Source: Polynucleobacter sinensis (GTDB lineage Bacteria; Pseudomonadota; Gammaproteobacteria; Burkholderiales; Burkholderiaceae). From it: DNA of 64,000 bases. The stretch covers positions 1-64,000 of the forward strand of contig NZ_LOJJ01000002.1 in NCBI RefSeq assembly GCF_001595985.1, in the 5' to 3' direction. This document shows, in pieces, positions 40,467 through 49,763 of this stretch. The notes under the pieces were generated by a model. It was given only the letters and a program-made list of their open reading frames with translations, searched no databases and was not told the origin of the DNA. The translations under genes were made by a program, and so were the position numbers. Each line of letters opens with the position of its first letter. Position 1 is the stretch's first letter.

Positions 40467-41465
40467 ATGAATATATTCAATTCCTCACTATCTCGTAGAA
40501 CGATGATTTCTACCGGCCTTTTAATGATGAGCGCGTTTTTGCTTGGCAACGTAGCAGCTCAAAGTAATTACCCAAACAAACCCATTACCGTTATCGTGCC
40601 TTATGCGCCAGGCGGACAAGGCGATATGTTTGCCAGGGCGGTGGGGGAACGCCTAACCCGATCGCTGGGACAAACAGTCCTGGTAGACAATAAACCTGGA
40701 GCGAGTGGCGCCCTAGGCGCAAGACTTGTATCGAAAGCCCGCGGAGATGGTTACACCTTGATCTTAGGGCAAACAGGTGAGATGGCAGTCAATAGCTCAG
40801 CTATGAAAAATCCTGGCTACGATAACTTAAAAGATTTTGAGGCAATTGCATTGGTTGGAAATTCACCACTAGTCTTAGTAGTACCTGCCAACTCTCCATA
40901 CAATTCTTTGTCAGAATTAATTCAAGCGGCACGCAATAAGCCTGGCAGCATTTCTTATGCATCCTCAGGCACTGCAACGCCTGGACATTTAGCAGCTGCG
41001 GCATTAGCTGCAGGTACTAAAACAGATATGGTTCATGTTCCATATAAAGGTGCGGGACAAGCAATCACCGATTTAATTGGTGGCCAAGTTCAATTCTTTT
41101 TTTCTAGCGCATCAGCTGTTTCAGGCCACATTAAATCTGGCAATCTAAAGGCCCTTGCGGTGTCATCAAAAAAACGTATCCCATCCCTTCCAAAAGTGCC
41201 AACCGTTGCAGAGGCAGCGCTACCGGGATTTGAATTTAGTCTTTGGGGTGGATATTTTGCACCACGCGAAACTCCTCCCGCCATCATCAATCAACTCAAC
41301 AGCGAAATTAGTAAAGCGCTAAGCGATCCAGAGCTTAAGGCTCGCCTTGAGTCTGATGGCGTCATGATTGAACCTATGTCACCAGCAAGCTTTGAAAGCT
41401 TTGTTCGTGCAGAGACTGAAAAGTATGCACGCCTAGTCAAACTGACTAATTCCCAATTAGATTAA
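40467..41465 (+). CDS. Bug/TctC-family periplasmic solute receptor (tandem copy)
   Basis: A 332-residue receptor with YPNKPITVIVPYAPGGQGDMFA, GQTVLVDNKPGASGALGAR, ARGDGYTLILGQTGEM and VPYKGAGQAITDLIGGQ. The leader is a twin-arginine-like stretch (SLSRRTMISTGLLMMSAF) rather than a plain Sec signal, which could mean Tat export. It lies 21 bases before the dehydrogenase gene. Confidence 0.88.
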   Translation: MNIFNSSLSRRTMISTGLLMMSAFLLGNVAAQSNYPNKPITVIVPYAPGGQGDMFARAVGERLTRSLGQTVLVDNKPGASGALGARLVSKARGDGYTLILGQTGEMAVNSSAMKNPGYDNLKDFEAIALVGNSPLVLVVPANSPYNSLSELIQAARNKPGSISYASSGTATPGHLAAAALAAGTKTDMVHVPYKGAGQAITDLIGGQVQFFFSSASAVSGHIKSGNLKALAVSSKKRIPSLPKVPTVAEAALPGFEFSLWGGYFAPRETPPAIINQLNSEISKALSDPELKARLESDGVMIEPMSPASFESFVRAETEKYARLVKLTNSQLD

Positions 41466-41486
41466 ATTACCCTTAGGATTAAAAGT

Positions 41487-42548
41487 ATGAAAGTTATTAT
41501 TTTGCCAGGTGATGGTATTGGCCCAGAAACCATGAATGCCACCGTTGCCGTTCTTCAAGCCGCATCAGACCGCTATAAGCTTGACATCAATCTAGAGTAC
41601 GACATTGTTGGCCATGAAAGTCTTATTCGCCATAACTCAACCATAGCCCCTGGTTTGCTAGAAAAAGTAAAAGCAGCGGATGGCTTAATGCTTGGACCAG
41701 CATCGACTTATGAATTCAAAGATGAATCCAAAGGAGAAATCAATCCTTCAAAGTTCTTCAGAAAGGAGTTGGATCTTTATGCCAACATTCGGCCATCACG
41801 CACATACCCTGGATTAACCAATAAAGTTGGTGATTTTGACTTAGTTGTTGTGAGAGAAAATACCGAAGGTTTTTATGCGGATCGCAATATTGCTTCCGGT
41901 GGAAGCGAGATGCTAATCACTCCAGATGTGGTGGTCTCTCTTCGCAGAATTACTCGCCAATGCTGCGAACGGATTGCACGATCAGCCTTTGAGCTGGCAA
42001 TGAAGCGCCGCAAGCATGTCACTATTGTTCATAAAGCCAATGTACTAAAGATTGGTGATGGAATGTTCATTGACATCTGTCATGAAGTGGCACGCGATTA
42101 CCCAGATATTCAGGTGGATGATTTCATTGTGGATGCCATGATGGCCCACGCTGTTCGCGCGCCCCATCGCTTTGATGTCATTGTCACTACCAATATGTTT
42201 GGCGATATATTGTCGGATTTAACGGCTGAACTTTCAGGCAGCATAGGTTTAGGCGGCTCCCTCAACGCTGGACGAGATTACGCTATGGGGCAAGCGGCGC
42301 ACGGCTCTGCTCCAGATATTGCCGGCAAGGATATCGCCAATCCATTCTCGCTGATTTTGTCCGCCGCCCAACTGTTGGCTTGGCATGGCAATCGCAAAGA
42401 CTTAACTGCGTTTGAAGATGCATCAAAAGCTATTGAATTGGCGTGCGCACAAGCCGTACTGGCCAAAGAATCTACCAGTGATATCGGCGGCTCTCTTGGG
42501 ACTGCTGCCACAGGTAAAGCCATAGCTACACGCATACTCGGTCAATGA
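41487..42548 (+). CDS. Isocitrate/isopropylmalate dehydrogenase family (tartrate dehydrogenase-like)
   Basis: A 353-residue NAD(P)-dependent 2-hydroxyacid oxidative decarboxylase. It starts KVIILPGDGIGPETM, with ANIRPSRTYPGL (substrate Arg), VVVRENTEGFYADR, KANVLKIGDGMF (catalytic Lys), and metal Asp residues in VTTNMFGDILSDLTAELSGS. It has GQAAHGSAPDIAGKDIANP, typical of the family. Context with two receptors and an amidohydrolase argues for a catabolic substrate (tartrate- or 3-substituted-malate-like) rather than leucine biosynthesis. Its stop overlaps the next ATG (ATGA). Confidence 0.86.
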   Translation: MKVIILPGDGIGPETMNATVAVLQAASDRYKLDINLEYDIVGHESLIRHNSTIAPGLLEKVKAADGLMLGPASTYEFKDESKGEINPSKFFRKELDLYANIRPSRTYPGLTNKVGDFDLVVVRENTEGFYADRNIASGGSEMLITPDVVVSLRRITRQCCERIARSAFELAMKRRKHVTIVHKANVLKIGDGMFIDICHEVARDYPDIQVDDFIVDAMMAHAVRAPHRFDVIVTTNMFGDILSDLTAELSGSIGLGGSLNAGRDYAMGQAAHGSAPDIAGKDIANPFSLILSAAQLLAWHGNRKDLTAFEDASKAIELACAQAVLAKESTSDIGGSLGTAATGKAIATRILGQ

Positions 42549-43417
42549 GTCTGCCTTCTTTAGCGCTTCCTGCTGGTGCTTGTGATTGTCATGTCCATGT
42601 AGTGGGTGATGCTCAACAATACCCCATGGTAAATGAGCGTCACTACACTCCAGCCCCAGCGAACCATGATGCGCTACTAGAGCATATGAAAAGAAATGAC
42701 CTGCAAAGGGTCGTGATTATCCAACCAAGCTTTTACGGTACAGATAATCGTTGCATGATGGATAGCCTAGCTCGACTTCAAGGCGCTGGACGAGGTATTG
42801 CTGTACTTCATAACGACGTAGATTCCGACACATTAAAGCAGTTTCATCAGGCAGGCATCAGGGGTATACGCATTAATGTTGAAAGCGCCGGCAAGGGAAA
42901 CCCCCAAGCCCTAGAAAATTTACTGCGCCATTGGTCGAGTCGCATCAGCCATCTCAATTGGCATCTACAAATTTATGTAGATCATCAAACGATTGCGCAA
43001 ATTGCGAAGACTATTAATACTTTAGATGTACCCGTGGTGCTCGACCATTTTGCAATGATCCCAGCGGATAGCAGTATGGATAACGAGAGCCTCAAGTCCA
43101 TTCTGACGTTAATAGAGAGCGGCAATGCCTACATCAAGCTCTCTGCCCCATACCGCATTGCCCAAAATAACTCCATCGTGGCGACAAAAAAATTAGCTCA
43201 AGCATTCATCACCGCAAACTCGGAACGCATACTCTGGGGCAGCGATTGGCCACACACCAATCGAGAGCCGGGAAAATTAGCGCATGAGGTCAGTTGTTAC
43301 AGGGATTTGTCGCCCACTTATCTACTAGACTCAATTGAGTCATGGTTTCCATCGACATCCATTCGACAGCAAGTGATGACTATCAACCCCGCAAAACTCT
43401 ATGGATTTTCGACCTAA
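42545..43417 (+). CDS. Amidohydrolase of the 2-pyrone-4,6-dicarboxylate hydrolase (LigI-like) group
   Basis: A 290-residue TIM-barrel hydrolase. The metal motif CDCHVHVVGD gives HxH at 16-18. GIRGIRINVE, IYVDHQ, VVLDHFAMIP, YIKLSAPYRI and the late WGSDWPHTN with the catalytic Asp follow. This set and the length fit the PDC hydrolase/COG3618 group, which hydrolyse lactones or pyrones of aromatic breakdown. It overlaps the preceding gene by four bases. It probably acts on a lactone linked to the dehydrogenase product. Confidence 0.82.
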   Translation: MSLPSLALPAGACDCHVHVVGDAQQYPMVNERHYTPAPANHDALLEHMKRNDLQRVVIIQPSFYGTDNRCMMDSLARLQGAGRGIAVLHNDVDSDTLKQFHQAGIRGIRINVESAGKGNPQALENLLRHWSSRISHLNWHLQIYVDHQTIAQIAKTINTLDVPVVLDHFAMIPADSSMDNESLKSILTLIESGNAYIKLSAPYRIAQNNSIVATKKLAQAFITANSERILWGSDWPHTNREPGKLAHEVSCYRDLSPTYLLDSIESWFPSTSIRQQVMTINPAKLYGFST

Positions 43418-43452
43418 CCAGCCCATTCTCAGAAGCAAGATCTGGGCAATAG

Positions 43453-44889
43453 TTATCCAGTAAAAATAGAGACTGACTTGGTATTGAGATAGGCCTCCAT
43501 TGCCTCATACCCACCTTCCGAGCCATATCCAGATTCTTTAATGCCACCAAATGGCATTTCAGGCCATGCCAGCGCTTGCTGATTGATCCACAGCATACCT
43601 ACCTGCAACTCTTGCGATAACTGATGTGCATTTTTAAGTGATTGAGTAAACGCGTAACCAGCCAAACCAAATGGCAATCGGTTAGCCTCCGCAATAGCCT
43701 CATCTAAAGTCTTAAATGTTCTAACGCCCAGCATAGGACCAAATGGCTCATCATTAAATACTTTTGCATTTAGAGGAACGTCCGCCAAAATCGTTGGGCT
43801 AAAGAAATTTCCAGCCGAGCCAATGCGCTCACCACCGGTGATGATTTTTGCCCCTTTAGCAACAGCATCATTCGTAAAATCTGCCATTGCCGTCAGACGA
43901 CGAGCGTTTGCAAGCGGGCCCATATTGATACCTTCATCTAGGCCGTTGCCAACCTTAAGCGCATTAACCTGCTTGAGCATTGCTTCAATAAACTCGTCGC
44001 GCAAGCTTTCATGCACCAAGAAACGTGTCGGCGATATGCATACCTGCCCAGCATTTCTGAACTTCGCTGATCCAGCTGCTTTCACGGCCAATTGAACATT
44101 AGCATCCTCTGCAATAATCACTGGGGCATGACCACCCAACTCCATCGTGGCGCGCTTCATATGTAAGCCAGCCAAAGCAGCCAACTGCTTTCCTACTGGG
44201 GTGGATCCGGTAAAGGTAATTTTTTTAATGATTGGATGCTTAATAAGGTACTCCGAAATTTCTGCCGGATTACCGTAGACCAAACCAATAACGCCGGCGG
44301 GAATCCCAGCATCAACAAAGGCCTGAATCAATGAAGCCGGAGAAGCAGGGGTCTCCTCAGGAGCCTTCACAATCATGGAGCACCCAGCACTTAATGCTGC
44401 CGATAACTTGCGCACTATTTGATTAACTGGAAAATTCCAAGGTGTGAACGCTGCAACAGGTCCAATAGGAAACTTCAGGACCTGCTGTTGGGTAGATTGA
44501 TTGCGAGCTGGGACAATGCGTCCATAAACCCTACGCGCTTCACCAGAGAACCACTCTATCACCTCAGCGGCCATCATCAGCTCTGCTTTAGCCTCAGCAA
44601 GTGGCTTACCCTGCTCCTGTGTCATGAGTAGCACTATCTGATCAGCTCGCTCACGGACATTTTTGGCAGCAATATCCATCATCTTTGAGCGCTCTACGGC
44701 AGGAGTGTTACGCCAAATCTCAAAACCTGATTGAGCAGCTAATACCGCCTTCTCTAATCCCGCAATATCAATGCAAGAAACTCGCCCAATTTCAAGGCCA
44801 GTGCTTGGATTGATAACGGGTAAGGTTTTTCCATTTTCACCATCACACCATTGGCCATTAATAAAAAGACGCGTATTTAGGTAGCTCAC
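43453..44889 (-). CDS. NAD(P)-dependent aldehyde dehydrogenase (SSADH-like)
   Basis: A 478-residue aldehyde dehydrogenase with [30 protein letters not shown] (cofactor), catalytic Glu250 (MELGGHAP) and Cys284 ([10 protein letters not shown]). The C-terminus [16 protein letters not shown] fits GabD/succinate-semialdehyde or related hydroxy-aldehyde dehydrogenases. It converges on the amidohydrolase operon and is 51 bases downstream of a Bug gene, with which it may be transcribed. Confidence 0.87.
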   Translation of the reverse strand: MSYLNTRLFINGQWCDGENGKTLPVINPSTGLEIGRVSCIDIAGLEKAVLAAQSGFEIWRNTPAVERSKMMDIAAKNVRERADQIVLLMTQEQGKPLAEAKAELMMAAEVIEWFSGEARRVYGRIVPARNQSTQQQVLKFPIGPVAAFTPWNFPVNQIVRKLSAALSAGCSMIVKAPEETPASPASLIQAFVDAGIPAGVIGLVYGNPAEISEYLIKHPIIKKITFTGSTPVGKQLAALAGLHMKRATMELGGHAPVIIAEDANVQLAVKAAGSAKFRNAGQVCISPTRFLVHESLRDEFIEAMLKQVNALKVGNGLDEGINMGPLANARRLTAMADFTNDAVAKGAKIITGGERIGSAGNFFSPTILADVPLNAKVFNDEPFGPMLGVRTFKTLDEAIAEANRLPFGLAGYAFTQSLKNAHQLSQELQVGMLWINQQALAWPEMPFGGIKESGYGSEGGYEAMEAYLNTKSVSIFTG

Positions 44890-44940
44890 TAATCTATTCC
44901 CCGGGTATTAAATCCATATTATAAAAACAAACATTCAAAT

Positions 44941-45927
44941 CTAATCAACCTTGCCAATATGCTTCATAGCAGCATTAATGCGATCTGAATCTTTTGTTAA
45001 AAAGGCATTAAATGCTGGGGCATCACGATAATCTAAAAGCGCACCCGCTTGATTCATATGATCGATAAATTTCGGCTCTGCCACCGCCTTAGCAATACCC
45101 TGTCGAATCTTCTTAACGAGATCATCTTCCATTTTGGCAGGTCCAAACAAACCAACCCAGAGATAGAACTCCACATCCTTGTATCCAAGCTCTAATGCAG
45201 TTGGCACATCTGGCAATAAAGGATGGCGCTTGGCACCAGTCACCAAAAGTGGGCGCAACTTACCCGCCTTGATCTGCGGCGTTACAACAGCTGGCACCCC
45301 AGTTGAAACATTAACCACACCACTTAATACAGCAGTCATTGCAGGTCCGCCACCTGAGAATGGAACGTGGCGTAATTTAATGTCAGCCGAACTTGAAAAC
45401 ATCTCCATCGGTAAATGCAATGCGCTGTAAGCGCCCGACGAAGAGTACGTAATTGCATCTGGCCTCTTTTTAGCGTCCGCAACAAGATCTTGCGCAGTTT
45501 TCCACGGCGAGTCCGCAGGAACAACCAAGACCACTGGATCAGCAACAATTAAGGCGAGTGGCGTGAAATTTGATCTGTCAAAAGAAGTTGTTCGACCAAA
45601 TAATTTCTCGGAGGCTGGCAGGCTAATAATTGCAGAATGTGTAGCCAATAAAGTGTATCCATTAGGGGGAGAATTTGCTACCGAGGCCATACCAATGGCG
45701 CCACCAGCACCCGCCTTATTTAAAATAACCACCGGCTGTTTCCATACCTCATAAAGAGCTTGAGCAACGGAACGTCCAGCCTGGTCAACAGCTCCACCCG
45801 GAGGAAATGGCACAACGAGACTAACCGGCTTTGAGGGATAGTCGCTCACTTGCGCGGACACTAAACCAGGGCATAGAAAAGCGCCAATGAGCATTAAGCG
45901 CCCCAGAATTGTTGATATTTTTTTCAT
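44941..45927 (-). CDS. Bug/TctC-family periplasmic solute receptor
   Basis: A 328-residue receptor with a signal peptide ending near VSAQ. Motifs: YPSKPVSLVVPFPPGGAVDQAGR, KQPVVILNKAGAGGAIGMA, NSPPNGYTLLATHSA and VPFSGGGPAMTAVLSG. It lies 54 bases downstream of the molybdenum-hydroxylase large subunit on the same strand, and could serve that enzyme's substrate or the aldehyde dehydrogenase that follows. Confidence 0.9.
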   Translation of the reverse strand: MKKISTILGRLMLIGAFLCPGLVSAQVSDYPSKPVSLVVPFPPGGAVDQAGRSVAQALYEVWKQPVVILNKAGAGGAIGMASVANSPPNGYTLLATHSAIISLPASEKLFGRTTSFDRSNFTPLALIVADPVVLVVPADSPWKTAQDLVADAKKRPDAITYSSSGAYSALHLPMEMFSSSADIKLRHVPFSGGGPAMTAVLSGVVNVSTGVPAVVTPQIKAGKLRPLLVTGAKRHPLLPDVPTALELGYKDVEFYLWVGLFGPAKMEDDLVKKIRQGIAKAVAEPKFIDHMNQAGALLDYRDAPAFNAFLTKDSDRINAAMKHIGKVD

Positions 45928-45981
45928 TACATGTCTCCGTCTATTTTTTACTATCTTTATGAAGTTAATAAGCTCAGCTAT

Positions 45982-48108
45982 CTAGTCACCCATTGCCGCA
46001 ATCACATTTGCCTGGGTCATCGGCAAATGTCGAATTCGAATACCCATCGCATTTGAGACTGCATTTGATATCGCTGCAGGTATAGGTCCTGTCACACCCT
46101 CACCCACCCCAAGTGGCGGCTCATCAGGACGATTGATTAATTCAATCTCAACCTTCGGCACCTCACTAAAAGTAAGTATTGGGTAATCCTCCCAGTTTTG
46201 CGAGGTAATCCTGGTTCTATCAAATTGCAATTGCTCTTTTAATGTCCAGCTAGTAGCCTGAACAATACCGCCCTCAATTTGATTTAAGACGCCATCGGGG
46301 TTAATGATCAAACCACAATCAATGGCTGCATATACATTCTTAACTCGAATATTTTCTTCGATAGAAACTTCCACTATCACTGCGGCATAATTTCCCACAT
46401 TTTTATAGCGCGCGAATGCGACACCAAACCCACGTGTACCATCGCCCTTGAAGTTTGGCTGCCAATTGGCCTTTGCTCTTACCGCGTTGAGTACGGCAAT
46501 CGCTCTTTCATCCTTTAGGTGGCGTAGACGGAACTCAATTGGGTCTAACTTCGCCACAGCGGCTAACTCATCTATAAAGGACTCAATGGCAAAGACATTA
46601 ATATAAGCACCTAAAGCTCGTAAGGCAGAAGTACGAATCGGCATTGACTGTATTGCGTGATTAACTACTTTACAGTTTGCAAATTCATAGTAGGGAATAG
46701 CATTGCGCTGACTACCCCCACCCATTGCAATTGGCATATCCACCGGCAAAGGAGCTTCCATACCTTCACCCATATGCCACGCCGCTAGTAATCCAGGCTT
46801 GGGCTGTCGCCCTGGGCGTCCAATATGCCGGTTGCCCCAAATCTCTTCATGCCACTGCACAATCTGACCGTTTGAATCTACCGCGCCAGAGAGCTTTACA
46901 GCCATAGCCGGGCCAAACGGCTCCCAAGCAAACTCGTCCTCACGCATCCATTGCACGCGCACTGGAGCACCATCAAGCTCCAGTGCTAGTAATGCAGCAT
47001 CTAAAGCAACATCATCAGCCCCATTGTGCCCATAACACCCAGCACCTTCAGCATGACGAACAATGATTTGCTCGTAATCTAATTTCAGAATTTTGCTAAG
47101 CTCATCTCTGAGAGCGTAGATAGATTGACTGTGTGACCAAACCTCGAGACAGTTATCGTGCCACCAGGCCAATGCGCACGAAGGGCCAATCGAGGCGTGG
47201 GCTAAATACGGTCTAGTGAAAGTTGCGTTAATTTGAGTACCGAGACTAGCTGAAGTATTCCCAACATCCTTCAAAACCTCATCTTCAGATTTTTGCTGGT
47301 ATAAAAATTGCTCGAGCTGATTCATATCAGGAAGCAAAGGCTCTTCACTCCACTTGCAGTTATGCCCGATAGCCAACATTGCCTTGATTGCTTGCTCTTC
47401 TCTTTCCGCCACAACGCCAATAAAACTACCGTCGCGAACGACTTTTTTAACGCCAGCCATCTCTAAAATGGGAGCCTCATCAAATGAAATTAATTTTGCA
47501 TAAAGTGATGGGGGACGGGCAATGCGACCATGCAACATCCCTGGCAATGTCATGTCATGTAAAAATGCTGCGCCAGTAATTTTGCTTAAGATATCCTTGC
47601 GTGGCAAAGAGCGGCCTACCGCCCCATACTCCTGGGGACTTTTTGGGCTGGCCCTGCCATTAGCAGCCACATCCAAATCTACTTCATCTAATAGATCCCA
47701 ATATGATATTTGCAAGGGAGAGTTATCAGCGGAAATGATCCCGTCACTCACCTTTAAGGCACTTATTGGCAGACTGAATTTAATCGCAGCCGCCTCCAAA
47801 AAAAGATGTCGGATTTCTGCACAGGCATAGCGCATACTTTCGCCACCCTCTTGAATCGACCGACTACCCGAAGTAGAGGCTTCGTTTGGACTAACTGTAG
47901 TATCTACTGGAAGTACATCAATTCTGGAATAAGCAACATCTAATTCTTCTGCAGCCATTTGCGCGATTGCAGAAACAATTCCCTGCCCAATCTCAACCTT
48001 ACCTGGGCGAATCGTAACGGTACGATCCGGATTGAAGCTCACACGCTGACTCAATCTTGGATTAGCAATTAAATACTGCGGCAATAAAGAATCCATTGAA
48101 TTAGTCAT
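45982..48108 (-). CDS. Molybdopterin-binding subunit of a xanthine oxidase-family hydroxylase
   Basis: A 708-residue large subunit that hydroxylates an aromatic, often N-heterocyclic, ring carbon with water. Mo-cofactor regions are visible as RPGKVEIGQGIVSAIAQMAAEEL, HNGADDVALDAALLALEL, RTSALRALGAYINVFAIES and near the end PLGVGEGVTGPIPAAISNAV, which holds the catalytic Glu. It has no Tat signal, unlike isoquinoline oxidoreductase-type large subunits. It overlaps the iron-sulfur subunit gene by eight bases. No FAD (CoxM) subunit is present, so electrons probably go to a cytochrome or ferredoxin, as in IorAB/NicAB-type enzymes. Confidence 0.86.
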   Translation of the reverse strand: MTNSMDSLLPQYLIANPRLSQRVSFNPDRTVTIRPGKVEIGQGIVSAIAQMAAEELDVAYSRIDVLPVDTTVSPNEASTSGSRSIQEGGESMRYACAEIRHLFLEAAAIKFSLPISALKVSDGIISADNSPLQISYWDLLDEVDLDVAANGRASPKSPQEYGAVGRSLPRKDILSKITGAAFLHDMTLPGMLHGRIARPPSLYAKLISFDEAPILEMAGVKKVVRDGSFIGVVAEREEQAIKAMLAIGHNCKWSEEPLLPDMNQLEQFLYQQKSEDEVLKDVGNTSASLGTQINATFTRPYLAHASIGPSCALAWWHDNCLEVWSHSQSIYALRDELSKILKLDYEQIIVRHAEGAGCYGHNGADDVALDAALLALELDGAPVRVQWMREDEFAWEPFGPAMAVKLSGAVDSNGQIVQWHEEIWGNRHIGRPGRQPKPGLLAAWHMGEGMEAPLPVDMPIAMGGGSQRNAIPYYEFANCKVVNHAIQSMPIRTSALRALGAYINVFAIESFIDELAAVAKLDPIEFRLRHLKDERAIAVLNAVRAKANWQPNFKGDGTRGFGVAFARYKNVGNYAAVIVEVSIEENIRVKNVYAAIDCGLIINPDGVLNQIEGGIVQATSWTLKEQLQFDRTRITSQNWEDYPILTFSEVPKVEIELINRPDEPPLGVGEGVTGPIPAAISNAVSNAMGIRIRHLPMTQANVIAAMGD

Positions 48109-48583
48109 TCTTACTACCCTCGCTCAAGCCAGCTACTTTTTGAATCGCGCGTACAAATCTGTTGTGCGTTCCACAGCGGCATAAATTTCGATCAAGCGCT
48201 TCCCGAATTTCCGCCTCAGAAGGGGTTGGATTTTTGTCTAACAATGCTTTTGCAGTCATGAGAATTCCGTTGGCACAATAACCACATTGAGCAGCCTGTT
48301 CATCAATAAAGGCTTGCTGCAAAGCGTGGAGATGATCGGGAGTTCCAATGCCCTCGATAGTAGTAATCTCCTTACCAACACAATCCCATAGAGGCACATC
48401 ACAGGAGTGAATTTTTTGCCCGTTAATCAGAACACTACAAGCGCCGCACAATCCAAGACCGCACCCAAAGCGGGTTCCAAATAATTGCAAATCATTTCGC
48501 AAAATGTAGAGCAATGGGGTATTTGGGTCTGCGCTAATAGAGTAATTGACTCCATTTACCTTTAGAGCAATTGAATCCGTCAT
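48101..48583 (-). CDS. [2Fe-2S] subunit of the molybdenum hydroxylase
   Basis: A 160-residue two-cluster protein. The plant-type site has Cys41, 46, 49 and 61 (CGLGLCGACS...HSC), and the second site has Cys100, 103, 135 and 137 (QCGYCANG...LCRCG). It passes electrons from the Mo centre. The ATG overlaps the TGA of a decayed frame upstream (ATATGA), suggesting that another gene once preceded it in the operon. The set matches NicA/IorA-type small subunits. Confidence 0.9.
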   Translation of the reverse strand: MTDSIALKVNGVNYSISADPNTPLLYILRNDLQLFGTRFGCGLGLCGACSVLINGQKIHSCDVPLWDCVGKEITTIEGIGTPDHLHALQQAFIDEQAAQCGYCANGILMTAKALLDKNPTPSEAEIREALDRNLCRCGTHNRFVRAIQKVAGLSEGSKND

Positions 48584-48741
48584 ATTCCCATTTCCTTAAA
48601 AATCTCTTTCAAAAAATCTCGATTCACTGATAGCTTTCTTCCAACTCCGTAATAAGGATGCACTCCCCCACCAAAAATTCTAGAGCGGCATCCTCCTTCA
48701 GAATTTTGTGTAATTGATCCGAATGCATCAGGGTCATTAAT
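48580..48741 (-). pseudogene. Remnant 3' end of an unidentified gene before the Mo-hydroxylase
   Basis: A frame of 53 codons without a start codon at a plausible place reads DPDAFGSITQNSEGGCRSRI, then GGGVHPYYGVGRKL and ends FLKEIFKEMGI. It stops in an ATGA-like overlap with the iron-sulfur gene, the usual spacing of a real upstream operon partner. An in-frame TAG (48742-48744) closes it upstream. It looks like the preserved tail of a lost gene; I cannot name the family. The remaining 291 bases to the gene at 49033 show only AT-rich sequence. Confidence 0.35.
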
Positions 48742-49032
48742 CTACGAAGGCCTCACTGGAGTGCGCTAGTTTTCTAGCTTAAGCACAGAGCTTTTCTAAT
48801 ACAAGATCAACTCTAGGGAATGTAAGACAATCCGTCAATACTATTGACATACAAAATATGGATATCCATCATGACTGTGTGTGCGTCCCTTCACCCATTC
48901 TGAGCTCAATAGGCAATTACTCACTGATATTGTGCCCACTAAAAATATATAAGCAACTGATTTATATAGATTTTCATCAAAACAGGTCTTTGATAAGCAA
49001 CAATAAATAACCCTCAGAGGTGATCGATCCAG

Positions 49033-49668
49033 CTAATCGTCTTGATTTTTAGAATGCTGGGGGGCTATCTGCTTCCTTAATTTTTTTAAATACTCCTGAT
49101 AGTGCGCAGCATCTCCATATTCAGCAAATTGACTGTAATAAGGGTGGGATAGATATACACGTTTAGCATGCTTTATAGGACACCAATATTGCTCTGTCTT
49201 TCCCGCAATCTCACGCGTGTAAGCTATGAGCCCATTTCCATAAGAGCAATATGCGCAATTAATCTTTTCCAAAAAATTTAAGTAAGCTAAGTGCGCACGA
49301 TCAAAAACGATGTAATCGCCTCGCTTCGCCTTTTGAATTCCAAATAATGGAAAGCAAATTGCCTGATAAAGCGAGACAAAAATATCTAAAAAAATTAAGG
49401 GGGCTATTAGTGCATAGATGAATGGAGCAGCAATAAATGACTTTAAATCCGCGGTCCAAAGATACTTCAAGAGCCCCATTTTGAATCGCTTTTGCTGCTC
49501 TGCCACTTCTCGCTCAAACTGTATACGCTTTTCTTCAAAGTCATGCGCCAAGGTTTCTTTACGGCGAATCATTTCTAGCGTCAGCTCGGCCTCAAGGGCT
49601 TGAATACGATCTGCTATCTCGTCAATTCGATTGGTCACGTAATCACCCCTTAAATGAGTATCAGCCAA
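49033..49668 (-). CDS. Conserved-looking membrane-anchored hypothetical protein
   Basis: A 211-residue protein. Residues 10-65 form a charged coiled coil (ADRIQALEAELTLEMIRRKE...). One or two transmembrane helices (about 77-105, FIAAPFIYALIAPLIFLDIF) follow. A cytoplasmic domain carries INCAYCSYGNGLIAYTREIA and EQYWCPIKHAKR, where CxxC...C and His could bind a metal. The C-xYC-SYGNG...YWCPIKHA pattern seems conserved in Burkholderiales but its function is unknown. It stands alone between two catabolic operons. Confidence 0.6.
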   Translation of the reverse strand: MADTHLRGDYVTNRIDEIADRIQALEAELTLEMIRRKETLAHDFEEKRIQFEREVAEQQKRFKMGLLKYLWTADLKSFIAAPFIYALIAPLIFLDIFVSLYQAICFPLFGIQKAKRGDYIVFDRAHLAYLNFLEKINCAYCSYGNGLIAYTREIAGKTEQYWCPIKHAKRVYLSHPYYSQFAEYGDAAHYQEYLKKLRKQIAPQHSKNQDD

Positions 49669-49763
49669 GTAAACACAATTGCTTGTGATTACCTACGATA
49701 CTCTACTTGCAACTTCACTCTCCAGACCATCTTGACTACAGCTCAAACTGCAGACCACTATGA

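Noticed and set aside
41487-42548. leuB (3-isopropylmalate dehydrogenase) of leucine biosynthesis
   Set aside because: No leuCD nearby, and position in a Bug/amidohydrolase operon favours a catabolic family member.
48842-48880. TTGACA-like promoter on the plus strand
   Set aside because: No plus-strand gene follows; the match is probably chance in AT-rich DNA.
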